From Phascolarctobacterium sp. (GTDB taxonomy: Bacteria > Bacillota > Negativicutes > Acidaminococcales > Acidaminococcaceae): a DNA stretch of 7,017 bases. The notes below the pieces were generated by a model. It had not been told where the DNA came from, did no database searches, and saw nothing but the letters and a program-made list of their open reading frames with translations. The stretch spans positions 1-7,017 of the forward strand of contig JAKSOJ010000064.1 of NCBI GenBank assembly GCA_024405645.1, read 5' to 3'. How positions within the stretch are numbered: position 1 is the stretch's first letter; each line of letters opens with the position of its first letter. The position numbers were made by a program, and so were the translations under genes. Below are positions 1 through 6,736 of the stretch, piece after piece.

Positions 1-19
1 AAACATTTTGTAATTGCAT
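1..19 (-). CDS. Start of a further operon gene, cut by the window edge (product unknown)
   Basis: Only the first six codons (MQLQNV) are inside the window, so no product can be assigned. The start is inferred from an ATG at 19-17, preceded by a Shine-Dalgarno-like AAAGGTAGG at 36-28 with an 8-base spacer. The ATG lies 9 bases after the stop of the adenosyltransferase gene, and the binding site overlaps that stop codon. This is the same compact arrangement as elsewhere in the operon, so another cobalamin gene is a reasonable guess. It could also be a chance ATG, since nothing shows that the frame stays open. Confidence 0.4.
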
Positions 20-27
20 TTAATTAA

Positions 28-36
28 CCTACCTTT
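28..36 (-). promoter_or_regulatory. Ribosome binding site for the gene starting at base 19
   Basis: AAAGGTAGG on the minus strand overlaps the TAG stop of the upstream adenosyltransferase gene and sits 8 bases before an ATG. It is the main reason for proposing that translation continues past base 28 into a new gene. The overlap with the stop codon suggests translational coupling. Confidence 0.4.
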
Positions 37-559
37 CAATACCTTTACGCGCAGGAATACCCTTGGTATAAGGGTGCTTGCGCATCATAATCTCAGATAC
101 ATAATCTGCAAGTTCAACAAGCTCGGGAGCAGGATTGCGACCAGTCATTACAACTTCCAGTTCCGCAGGCTTATTCTTTAAGAAGTCGATAAGCACATCT
201 TTGTCGAAAAGTCCCTTGTCGGTAGCTCCAATAACTTCGTCCATAACTAGAAGGTCAATTCCCTCTTCCACACAGATTTTCTTCACCTTTTCAAAAACTT
301 CCATGTGGTCAATCAAAAGCTGTGCCTTTTCCTCATCCGTCATTTGGAAGGTGAATTTCACAATTTCTTTAGCACGGATTACCTGAATGTTGGGAATTAA
401 TTTTAAAGTGTTCAACTCTCCAGTCATACGACCTTTTAGGAATTGCACAAAAAGTACCTTGTTACCATGTCCTGCACAACGAACGGAAAGTCCAAGACTA
501 CAGGTAGTCTTACCCTTACCATTACCAGTATAAATATGGATCAGTCCACCGTCCTTCAT
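29..559 (-). CDS. cobO: Corrinoid adenosyltransferase (CobA/BtuR/CobO family)
   Basis: This enzyme transfers the 5'-deoxyadenosyl group of ATP to the reduced cobalt of a corrinoid (EC 2.5.1.17), giving the adenosylated intermediate used by later steps in the cytoplasm. The 176-residue protein is close to the family's usual size. It opens with a nucleotide-binding P-loop, TGNGKGKTT (residues 11-19). A Walker B-like strand, LLVMDEV, lies at about 103-109, followed by MTGRNPAPELVELADYVSE (138-156) and the family's C-terminal ARKGIE tail (170-175). The ATG at 559-557 overlaps the cbiP stop as TAATG and has a GGAGG about 10 bases upstream, so the start is well supported. The name depends on nomenclature: cobA, btuR and cobO are the same family. 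Its place beside cbiP fits adenosylation before cobyric acid synthesis, though it can also salvage corrinoids. The family assignment is firm. Confidence 0.96.
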   Translation of the reverse strand: MKDGGLIHIYTGNGKGKTTCSLGLSVRCAGHGNKVLFVQFLKGRMTGELNTLKLIPNIQVIRAKEIVKFTFQMTDEEKAQLLIDHMEVFEKVKKICVEEGIDLLVMDEVIGATDKGLFDKDVLIDFLKNKPAELEVVMTGRNPAPELVELADYVSEIMMRKHPYTKGIPARKGIER

Positions 560-2079
560 TACAGTCCGGCCTCCAAAATTTCGTATACTTTCTTCATATC
601 GATATTGTCGCGAACTGCTTGCGCAAGAATATCGTATTGTTGTTTTTTATATTCAGCAAAGTTGATGGTCTTAATATCATCCATCTTCATGCCTTTTTTC
701 GCCAGAAGAGCTTCTACAATCTTGACTACAATGCCTTCGTTATCAAACACACCATGAACATAGGAACCATAAACATTGAAACCATTTTCTACATTTTGAG
801 AACCTTCTAAGAAACTTTCTTCAGCTTCATGAATAGGTTTAATGTTGGTCATTGCCTTATCGTCAGGATATGTTGTAACACCACTGTGAATTTCGTAACC
901 AACCAGAGGTTCACCGCTCAAGCAGGAGAAAATACCCTTTACATCGCCAAATTTACCTTCCATTTGGATGGTACGCTTATGTTCAATAAAGGAAGTCTCT
1001 GTATCCAAAAGACCCATTGCTTGATGGTCGCCGCCCTCTTCAACACCGTAGGGATCGGAGATAGTCTTACCAAGCATTTGGTAACCACCACAAACGCCCC
1101 AAATAACAGTGCCTTTGGAGGCTTGTTTCAGGATTTCAGCTTCTAAACCAACTTGACGCATCCATTTCATATCGCCAATGGTATTTTTGGTACCAGGGAG
1201 GATAATCATATCTGGATGACCAAGTTCGCGTACAGAGGTTACATAACGAAGAGATACGCCACTAACCAGTTCGAAAACATTGAAGTCTGTATAATTACTC
1301 ATACGCGGAGTACGAATAACAGCGATGTCAATAAGTTTAACCTCGGTGTGAGATGTCAGACGATCACTCAAAGAATCCTCGTCCTCAATATCAACCTTTA
1401 GCATGGGCATTACACCAACAACGGGTACGCCAGTCAATTCTTCAATCATTTTCAGACCAGGGCGCAGGATTTCTACATCACCACGGAATTTGTTGATGAT
1501 GATGCCTTTAACCATCTTGCGCTCGTCCTCGTCCATGAGCATAATGGTGCCGTAAATGCTAGCAAATACGCCACCGCGATCAATGTCTGCTACGAGAAGT
1601 ACAGGTGCTTTGGCCATTTTGGCCATGCCCATATTTACAATATCAAAGCTCTTGAGGTTAATTTCGGCAGGAGAACCAGCCCCCTCAAGGCAGATAATTT
1701 CATAATCTTCGCCCAATTTGTTGAACGCCTTCATAATATCAGGTACAAGCTTATGCTTATAGCGATAGTATTCGACAGCTGGCATAGTACCAATTGCCTC
1801 GCCATTTACAATAACTTGAGAACCACTGTCACTGGTGGGCTTCAACAAAATCGGATTCATAAGAACGGAAGGCTCAACATTCGCAGCTTCAGCTTGCACT
1901 ACTTGAGCTCTACCCATTTCGGCACCCTCTTTAGTAATGAAAGAGTTAAGGGCCATATTTTGAGATTTAAAAGGAGCAACCTTGTGGCCATCTTGGTTGA
2001 ATACACGGCAAAGACCTGCTACAGTAAGACTTTTACCGGAATTACTCATTGTGCCAACAACCATTATTGCTTTTGCCAT
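559..2079 (-). CDS. cbiP: Cobyric acid synthase, glutamine-hydrolysing (CbiP/CobQ)
   Basis: The enzyme uses ATP and glutamine to amidate side chains b, d, e and g of adenosylcobyrinic acid a,c-diamide, giving adenosylcobyric acid (EC 6.3.5.10). At 506 residues it has the normal length and both expected domains. The N-terminal dethiobiotin-synthetase-like ATPase has the P-loop GTMSNSGKS (9-17), FKSQNMALNS (37-46) and LEGAGSPAEINL (131-142). The C-terminal class I glutamine amidotransferase domain has the nucleophile Cys330 in WGVCGGYQMLG (327-337), GYEIHSG (394-400) and the catalytic-type His442 in YVHGVFDN (440-447). Full length and GATase motifs distinguish it from the shorter CbiA encoded upstream. 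The ATG shares a base with the stop of the ApgM-like gene (TAATG), with AAGGAG 11 bases before it; its own stop overlaps the adenosyltransferase start in the same way. Translational coupling of the three genes is likely. Confidence 0.97.
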   Translation of the reverse strand: MAKAIMVVGTMSNSGKSLTVAGLCRVFNQDGHKVAPFKSQNMALNSFITKEGAEMGRAQVVQAEAANVEPSVLMNPILLKPTSDSGSQVIVNGEAIGTMPAVEYYRYKHKLVPDIMKAFNKLGEDYEIICLEGAGSPAEINLKSFDIVNMGMAKMAKAPVLLVADIDRGGVFASIYGTIMLMDEDERKMVKGIIINKFRGDVEILRPGLKMIEELTGVPVVGVMPMLKVDIEDEDSLSDRLTSHTEVKLIDIAVIRTPRMSNYTDFNVFELVSGVSLRYVTSVRELGHPDMIILPGTKNTIGDMKWMRQVGLEAEILKQASKGTVIWGVCGGYQMLGKTISDPYGVEEGGDHQAMGLLDTETSFIEHKRTIQMEGKFGDVKGIFSCLSGEPLVGYEIHSGVTTYPDDKAMTNIKPIHEAEESFLEGSQNVENGFNVYGSYVHGVFDNEGIVVKIVEALLAKKGMKMDDIKTINFAEYKKQQYDILAQAVRDNIDMKKVYEILEAGL

Positions 2080-3209
2080 TATGCTTCACACTCCTTCATG
2101 AGGAAGTCTAAAATGTCGTGATAATTGTCTAATTTTATTTCCATAGCCGGGGCGTTGATAACACCTGCTAGCACAGGCAAATCGCCTTTGCCATGCTTAC
2201 CAGTTACGGATGAGGTTACATGGTCTCCACAAACCACTATTTTCAATGGTTCAGAGTAGGATTCCATGATAACTTTCAAAAGTTCGCTGTCAATTTGTTG
2301 GATAAAACGAGCCTTTTCTTCGTAATCATATCGATGAGCGGCTTCGTCCGTACCATTGAAATGACAGATAACAAAATCGTTATGTTTGAGGAGCTCTAAG
2401 GTAGCTGCAGCCTTAGAAGGAATGTTAGTATCCACGTCCCCAGTAGCACTGGAAGGAACTAAAAGCTGCATTTTCAAGGCTGTTGCTAAGCCTTTGACAA
2501 TCTCTGCCTTACAAACTGCACCCCCTTTAAGGTTATGCAATGCTTCAAAGGTAGGCAGAACTTCTCTAGCAGATGCTCCCCAAGGATAGAGCTCGTAATG
2601 TAACCCATCGTGGGAGAAAACAGCCAGTTTTTTCTTGGCCTCGCTCAAAAAGTAGCTGATGGAAAGAGATTGTGCCTTGAGTTCGGATAGGAGTTCGTCC
2701 ACAATTCCACCTACATTTTCGTGAGGAGGAGGAACCTGTGTAGCCAAAACCTTGTCTTCCTTGCTCATAATGAGCAAGTTACGGTATTCGGACAGATGGA
2801 TAAATTCGATATCCGTCAACAGATTATTGCACATAGCAGCTGCTTTACTCATGACCTGAGGATGAAGCCCCTGTCCGTTAAAGCCTGCTAAATGCCCTTC
2901 TTCATCCACTGCAACTAGATTACAGCGAAGCACCATTTCATATTCAGTTATATCGCGATTATGAGCCAAAAGCTCCATATATGCTCTGTTATGAGGCATG
3001 TCTTCCTTTGATACGCCCAATAAACGAGAGATACAGGAACAGCTTTCGGGTACTAAATCCTCTTCACAGATGGAAAACATGGCCTTGTTGCCTGTTTTAG
3101 CTAATTTATCCATGGCAGGATGCTTAGCAAAAGCAAAGGGAGTTCTTCCCCACCATGCTCCAATGGGATCGTCGCCTAGCCCATCAATCAAGATTAACAA
3201 AGAACGCAT
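2079..3209 (-). CDS. ApgM-type (archaeal-like) phosphoglycerate mutase/homoserine kinase-family metalloenzyme, cobalamin-associated, substrate unknown
   Basis: This 376-residue protein belongs to the alkaline phosphatase superfamily, nearest to cofactor-independent phosphoglycerate mutases of the archaeal ApgM type. Some relatives have been assigned as homoserine kinases from gene context. Family landmarks are IDGLGDDPIG (8-17), GRTPFAFAKHPAMD (21-34), RCNLVAV (95-101), VPPPHENVGG (159-168), PWG (209-211), LPTF (219-222 region), ATGDVDTN (255-262), GTDEAAH (286-292) and CGDH (327-330). Expected metal ligands are present: Asp9, Ser56 (also the expected phospho-acceptor), Asp288, His292, Asp329, His330 and His339. 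The ATG at 3209 is needed to include the Asp9 motif and has AAGGAAG 9 bases upstream. The gene overlaps cobD by 26 bases and abuts cbiP, so it is part of the pathway operon. True glycolytic mutase activity seems unlikely in this setting. A threonine kinase-like or alpha-ribazole phosphatase-like role is possible but is inference. It is not homologous to histidine-phosphatase CobC. Confidence 0.85.
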   Translation of the reverse strand: MRSLLILIDGLGDDPIGAWWGRTPFAFAKHPAMDKLAKTGNKAMFSICEEDLVPESCSCISRLLGVSKEDMPHNRAYMELLAHNRDITEYEMVLRCNLVAVDEEGHLAGFNGQGLHPQVMSKAAAMCNNLLTDIEFIHLSEYRNLLIMSKEDKVLATQVPPPHENVGGIVDELLSELKAQSLSISYFLSEAKKKLAVFSHDGLHYELYPWGASAREVLPTFEALHNLKGGAVCKAEIVKGLATALKMQLLVPSSATGDVDTNIPSKAAATLELLKHNDFVICHFNGTDEAAHRYDYEEKARFIQQIDSELLKVIMESYSEPLKIVVCGDHVTSSVTGKHGKGDLPVLAGVINAPAMEIKLDNYHDILDFLMKECEA

Positions 3210-4272
3210 GTTTTTTAGCTTCCTTAATTGCCTTAATTAAGCCACGGTTCAGAACTCTTGTCTTAACCGCAACACGATAATAACCTTCGCCAAGATTGTT
3301 ATAATTTGCACAGGAGCGAATTAAATAACCTTGCTTGCGCAAATCTTCAACCAAATTATCAGGTCTCTTTAACTTGAAGAAAATATAGTTGGCATGGGAG
3401 CCATAAATTTTAGCACCAATATTGGTTAATTGTGCTCTCAAATAAGTTCTTTCTTCGTTAACGACGATATGGCTTTCATTGAGATATGAGGTTTCATAAG
3501 TGGCAGCAATACCAGCCACTTGTGCCACGGTGGAAACGTTCCAATCTTGACCTGCCTCATACAAATTGCTAATTAACCCGCTGTTGCTGGTCATGAGATA
3601 ACCAAGGCGAATACCAGGCATAGCAAAGGTTTTGGTAAATGCCTTTAAAATAATCAAGCTTTTGTTGCGTGCTAAAGCTTTGATCATAGTGTATTCTCTA
3701 GGCATATCAATGAAATCCATAAAGCATTCATCTATTAAAAGATATGCTCCGACTTCATGACAACGCTCCAGAATAGCATTCATTATATTCCTGTCGGTCA
3801 ATTGTCCAGTAGGATTATTGGGGTTACAAATAACCACTATATCAGTACGAACGGTAATTTTATTTAAAATATCTTCACCGACTTTATAGTCGTGAGATTC
3901 TTTTAATTCGTAGTATTTGATTTTGCAATCCACAGTTTTTAATGCCTTTTCATAATCGGCAAAGGTGGGTGCAAGAACTAAAGCGTTTTTAGGTTTTAAG
4001 GCAACTGCCAAACGGAACAGACAATCTGCAGCGCCATTACCAAAGAACAGATATTCTGGTTTGACGTTCAGAAAGTCAGCAGTTGCTTTTCTTAAATCTC
4101 TACAAAAGGGATCAGGGTAATTAACACATTGTTTTAATGATTCCTGAACAGCTTTCTTTACGCTTGCGGGCAAGCCTAAAGGATTAATATTAGCTGAAAA
4201 ATCGATAAAAGGTTTACCTGTAGGAGCCAATTTTTCAGAATAAATGTCTCCTCCATGTACATATGTATACAT
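3184..4272 (-). CDS. cobD: L-threonine-O-3-phosphate decarboxylase (CobD), PLP-dependent
   Basis: CobD decarboxylates L-threonine phosphate to (R)-1-amino-2-propanol O-2-phosphate (EC 4.1.1.81), the linker that CbiB joins to adenosylcobyric acid. The 362-residue protein is a fold-type I aminotransferase-like enzyme related to histidinol-phosphate aminotransferase. It begins with HGGDIYS (7-12 region) and DFSANINPLG (24-33), typical of CobD. It carries the cofactor phosphate-binding GNGAAD (78-83), CNPNNPTG (149-156), Asp181 in LLIDECF for the pyridine nitrogen, the Schiff-base Lys214 in AFTKTFAMPGIRLGY (211-225) and the substrate-carboxylate Arg333 in YYRVAVK. The ATG at 4272 is preceded by GGAAG and a further AGGAG. 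Upstream is a 122-base gap after cbiB; downstream the gene overlaps the ApgM-like gene by 26 bases. No kinase domain is fused to it, so threonine phosphate must come from another protein. HisC is the main alternative but is disfavoured by the N-terminal signature and operon. Confidence 0.94.
   Translation of the reverse strand: MYTYVHGGDIYSEKLAPTGKPFIDFSANINPLGLPASVKKAVQESLKQCVNYPDPFCRDLRKATADFLNVKPEYLFFGNGAADCLFRLAVALKPKNALVLAPTFADYEKALKTVDCKIKYYELKESHDYKVGEDILNKITVRTDIVVICNPNNPTGQLTDRNIMNAILERCHEVGAYLLIDECFMDFIDMPREYTMIKALARNKSLIILKAFTKTFAMPGIRLGYLMTSNSGLISNLYEAGQDWNVSTVAQVAGIAATYETSYLNESHIVVNEERTYLRAQLTNIGAKIYGSHANYIFFKLKRPDNLVEDLRKQGYLIRSCANYNNLGEGYYRVAVKTRVLNRGLIKAIKEAKKHAFFVNLD
3219..3225 (-). 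promoter_or_regulatory. Ribosome binding site inside cobD that sets the ApgM-like start
   Basis: AAGGAAG on the minus strand lies 9 bases before the ATG at 3209-3207. It sits within the last codons of cobD. It supports the long 26-base overlap rather than a later start, and the next internal Met (residue 44) would remove the essential DGLGDD metal motif. Confidence 0.65.
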
Positions 4273-4394
4273 TCTCTTACTTCCTATCTCCTAAAAACGT
4301 TCAGAGTGAGTCAGCTGCATATGTTCGACAAAGCGTACATATAGGGGAAGTTACGCAGCATTGGCTTGCTGAGGACGTTTCATAAAATGAAAAA
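4273..4394 (-). other. 122-base cbiB-cobD intergenic region with inverted repeats
   Basis: This is the only sizeable non-coding gap in an otherwise packed operon. Reading on the minus strand, AAACGT (4380-4375) can pair with ACGTTT (4300-4295), enclosing most of the gap. Inside are a hairpin CAGCA/TGCTG (4371-4367 with 4360-4356, six-base loop) and a second ATATGT/ACATAT (4342-4337 with 4324-4319). An alternative pairing, TCAGC/GCTGA (4372-4368 with 4315-4311), would compete with the first hairpin. A TATAAT at 4399-4394 overlaps the cbiB stop, but no convincing -35 box lies 17 bases upstream. A T-run (4297-4293) follows the outer stem, too weak to call a terminator. No cobalamin riboswitch B12-box or tRNA features are visible. 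It may be an intra-operon regulatory, pausing or processing element, or just unconstrained spacer. Confidence 0.35.
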
Positions 4395-5357
4395 TTATAA
4401 TATAAATGTTATATATCGAATACCAGTGAAAATAATTAAACAAAGGACACTTGTTATATATAACATTTTGTTAACACGGATAATATCTTCAGGTTCAACC
4501 GGTCTAATATCATCGCCAATGGTATCCTTGTGAACCATTTTTCCAAAATAGTAATGGTCGCCACCAAGCTGGATATTCAAAGCTCCAGCGGTAACGGATT
4601 CGGTCATAGCAGAATTAGGACTCAGGTGATTATAACGATCGCGCCAGAAAATTTTCCAAGCACCAGGTCCGTTAAAGCCGCCCAGGAAAGCAGAAGCAAT
4701 CATCACCAAGCCAGTGATACGGGCTGGAATGAGGTTTGCCAAGTCGTCCAATTTGGCAGCACAACGACCAAAATACAAGTATTTGTCATTTTTATAACCA
4801 ACCATGGAGTCCATGGTATTAATTCCCTTGTATAAAAAGGCTAAGGGTGCTCCTCCGAGGAACATGTAGAGCATGGGAGCAATAACACCATCTGCTGTAT
4901 TTTCAGCAACGGTTTCTACTGCACCCTTGGTAATTTCTTCTTCATCCAGTTCCGCAGTATCACGACCAACTATCCAGGATAATTTAACACGAGCATCCTT
5001 GATATCGTGCTCCATTAAAGGATAGTATACGTTCATACTCTCATCCTTTAAACATTTGGTTGCAAAAATTTGGTAACAGAAGATGGTCTCGACTGCAAAT
5101 TTTGCCCAAGGACTAAACATACCAGCGATGGTAAGAATGCTCCATGGAACCAAAAAGCTTATCGCTATAACAGTGAAAACCATAAGTCCCCCAGCATATA
5201 GCTGAGCAATTTCGTTCTTACCACACATACCGCGCAATTTCTTGTCCAAGAAACCAATGAGATTACCAATCAAGCAAATGGGATGTGGAAGCCAATGTGG
5301 ATCACCAAATATTAAATCTAAAACAAAGCCTGCAAGAATTGCAGCAAGAGATAACAT
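4395..5357 (-). CDS. cbiB: Adenosylcobinamide-phosphate synthase (CbiB), integral membrane protein
   Basis: CbiB joins adenosylcobyric acid to aminopropanol phosphate made by CobD, using ATP, to give adenosylcobinamide phosphate (EC 6.3.1.10); it acts in the cytoplasmic membrane. The 320 residues match the family's usual length. Conserved blocks visible are LIFGDPHWLPHPICLIG (15-31), VGRDT (130-134), ETVAENTADGVIAP (148-161), the NTMDSMVGYKNDKYLYFG block (180-197), AAKLDDLANLIPAR (200-213) and LSPNSAMTES (245-254). Hydrophobic segments likely to span the membrane lie near 2-17, 54-80, 158-176, 214-228 and 298-318. The ATG has AGGAAGG 7 bases upstream and follows the cbiA stop by 16 bases. A 122-base gap separates it from cobD, its substrate-supplying partner. 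All family blocks are intact, so the gene is probably functional. Confidence 0.96.
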   Translation of the reverse strand: MLSLAAILAGFVLDLIFGDPHWLPHPICLIGNLIGFLDKKLRGMCGKNEIAQLYAGGLMVFTVIAISFLVPWSILTIAGMFSPWAKFAVETIFCYQIFATKCLKDESMNVYYPLMEHDIKDARVKLSWIVGRDTAELDEEEITKGAVETVAENTADGVIAPMLYMFLGGAPLAFLYKGINTMDSMVGYKNDKYLYFGRCAAKLDDLANLIPARITGLVMIASAFLGGFNGPGAWKIFWRDRYNHLSPNSAMTESVTAGALNIQLGGDHYYFGKMVHKDTIGDDIRPVEPEDIIRVNKMLYITSVLCLIIFTGIRYITFIL

Positions 5358-5373
5358 AATTTAGCCTTCCTAA

Positions 5374-6735
5374 TTAAAGAGAGTGTTTTTTCTTAATACA
5401 TGCTTTGACGAAATTAATCGCAAAGTCTTTATTGCCCCATAAATGTATGTGGGGATAACCAGCGTAGAGTGTTGAACTTGCATTGCCACATTCCCAAGCT
5501 CCTCTACCAGAAGCCTTTTTAACGCTAAAGCACTTACCATTATTGGTACTATCCGAATAATGGAATTCATGAGCGTTAATCTTGCCACCTTGTGGAGTTA
5601 GGACATTGTCCTCTTGAGCTTCTAGGTTAACATAGCCAAAATGCTGCAATTTGCTTGTAAGTGCAGATTCGCCCTCTAGATAACCAACCCAATTATAGGT
5701 ATTGTCGTTATCCTTGTAGCGTTCCAGAAGGTACATAAACCCTCCACATTCTGCATAACAAGGAGTACCATTTTCCAGCGCTGCTTTTACGGAAGCTAAC
5801 ATACTAGTGTTTGCTTCTAAATCTTTAGCATAAAGCTCAGGATAGCCTCCTCCAAGGAAAATGCCATCACACTTGGGTAATTCTTTATCGCTGATAGGAC
5901 TGAAAGGAATAAGCTCCGCTCCAAGTTCTTTCAAGAGGTCAAGCGCATCTTGATAGTAGAAGCAGAATGCCTTATCATCCGCAACAGCAATTTTGCAAGC
6001 TTCTAATTTCTCAACACTATGGTCGATATAGTTTAAATCGTTTGCTGCATTAGCAAGCTCTAATATAGCATCCAAATCCAATGATTTTTCTGCTTGAGCT
6101 GCAAGGCGATCTACAATACTTTGCAGATTTCCAATTTCCGCAGCAGTTACGAGACCTAAATGACGACTTTCAAAATTACAGTCCTGCATGATGGGGAAAT
6201 AGCCAAGCAGCTTAACTCCAGTCTCCTGTTCGATTACATCTTTATAAAAGATGTAGCTCATAGGATTCATATTGTTGAGAATTGCTCCTACAATATGAGA
6301 ATCCTTACGGAAATCTTTGAAGCCTTTAATCATAGCAGCGATGGAAAGAGCAGCTCCTCTACCATTAACAACTAAAACAACAGGGGTATCGGTAGTAGTT
6401 GCCAAATCATAAGCAGAGGCATCGCTAGTTTTTCCCATGCCATCATAAAAGCCCATGGCTCCTTCTAAAACGGAAACATCTACATCTGCAGAGTTTTTCG
6501 CCAAAAGAAAGGAGACTATTTCCTTGCCAAGCATGAACACATCAAGATTCCTAGACTTTGCGCCGATAACACGAGAATGGAACATAGGGTCAATATAATC
6601 CGGTCCAGATTTGAAGGCAGCAACCTTGAGGCCCTTATTCATAAGAGCTTTCAAAACTGCACAAACTATAGTTGTTTTACCAGTTCCACTGCCAGGAGCA
6701 GCAATCATAAAGCGAGGAATCTTACGAGAGTTCAT
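5374..6735 (-). CDS. cbiA: Cobyrinic acid a,c-diamide synthase (CbiA)
   Basis: CbiA amidates the a and c acetate side chains of cob(II)yrinic acid with glutamine and ATP (EC 6.3.5.11), in the cytoplasm. The 453-residue length matches CbiA. The N-terminal dethiobiotin-synthetase-like domain holds the P-loop APGSGTGKTT (13-22), KSGPDYIDPMFH (42-53) and LEGAMGFYDG (90-99). The C-terminal glutamine amidotransferase domain holds GIFLGGGYPELY (291-302), the nucleophile Cys330 in YAECGGFMYL (327-336), HEFHYS (389-394) and the HxH pair His429/His431. In this last motif the residues around the histidines (YPHIHLWGN) look slightly different from the common YLHLHF form, with both histidines kept. The ATG is one base past the cbiT stop, with AAGGA about 8 to 9 bases upstream. 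CobB of the aerobic pathway is the related alternative; the separate cbiT favours the anaerobic assignment. Confidence 0.96.
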   Translation of the reverse strand: MNSRKIPRFMIAAPGSGTGKTTIVCAVLKALMNKGLKVAAFKSGPDYIDPMFHSRVIGAKSRNLDVFMLGKEIVSFLLAKNSADVDVSVLEGAMGFYDGMGKTSDASAYDLATTTDTPVVLVVNGRGAALSIAAMIKGFKDFRKDSHIVGAILNNMNPMSYIFYKDVIEQETGVKLLGYFPIMQDCNFESRHLGLVTAAEIGNLQSIVDRLAAQAEKSLDLDAILELANAANDLNYIDHSVEKLEACKIAVADDKAFCFYYQDALDLLKELGAELIPFSPISDKELPKCDGIFLGGGYPELYAKDLEANTSMLASVKAALENGTPCYAECGGFMYLLERYKDNDNTYNWVGYLEGESALTSKLQHFGYVNLEAQEDNVLTPQGGKINAHEFHYSDSTNNGKCFSVKKASGRGAWECGNASSTLYAGYPHIHLWGNKDFAINFVKACIKKKHSL

Positions 6736-6736
6736 C

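Noticed and set aside
135..1401. Several plus-strand open frames of 63 to 105 codons opposite the adenosyltransferase and cbiP genes
   Set aside because: They lie antisense to well-conserved genes, show no recognisable motifs, and their composition (runs of Ser, Thr and Ile) is that of reversed coding sequence.
2079..3209. Naming the ApgM-like gene as alpha-ribazole phosphatase cobC because both may be labelled phosphoglycerate mutase
   Set aside because: CobC belongs to the histidine phosphatase (cofactor-dependent mutase) superfamily. This protein has alkaline phosphatase-superfamily metal ligands instead, so any shared function would be non-orthologous.
4273..4394. Cobalamin riboswitch or tRNA in the cbiB-cobD gap
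   Set aside because: There is no B12-box-like conserved segment and no acceptor/T-arm organisation; a TTCGA on the plus strand lacks the flanking stem of a tRNA T-arm.
4394..4399. TATAAT at the end of cbiB as a promoter for cobD
   Set aside because: The hexamer matches the -10 consensus but lies in very AT-rich sequence, and the bases at the proper -35 distance do not resemble TTGACA, so the match is probably chance.
4407..4465. Repeated TGTTATATAT (4407-4416 and 4452-4461), the second copy within a 14-base perfect palindrome
   Set aside because: Both copies lie inside cbiB and encode the same Tyr-Ile-Thr tripeptide in its hydrophobic C-terminus, so coding and AT-richness explain them.
5370..5588. 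A 72-codon minus-strand open frame overlapping the 3' end of cbiA in another frame
   Set aside because: cbiA in the main frame contains the conserved HxH end of its amidotransferase domain here, so this is a shadow frame.
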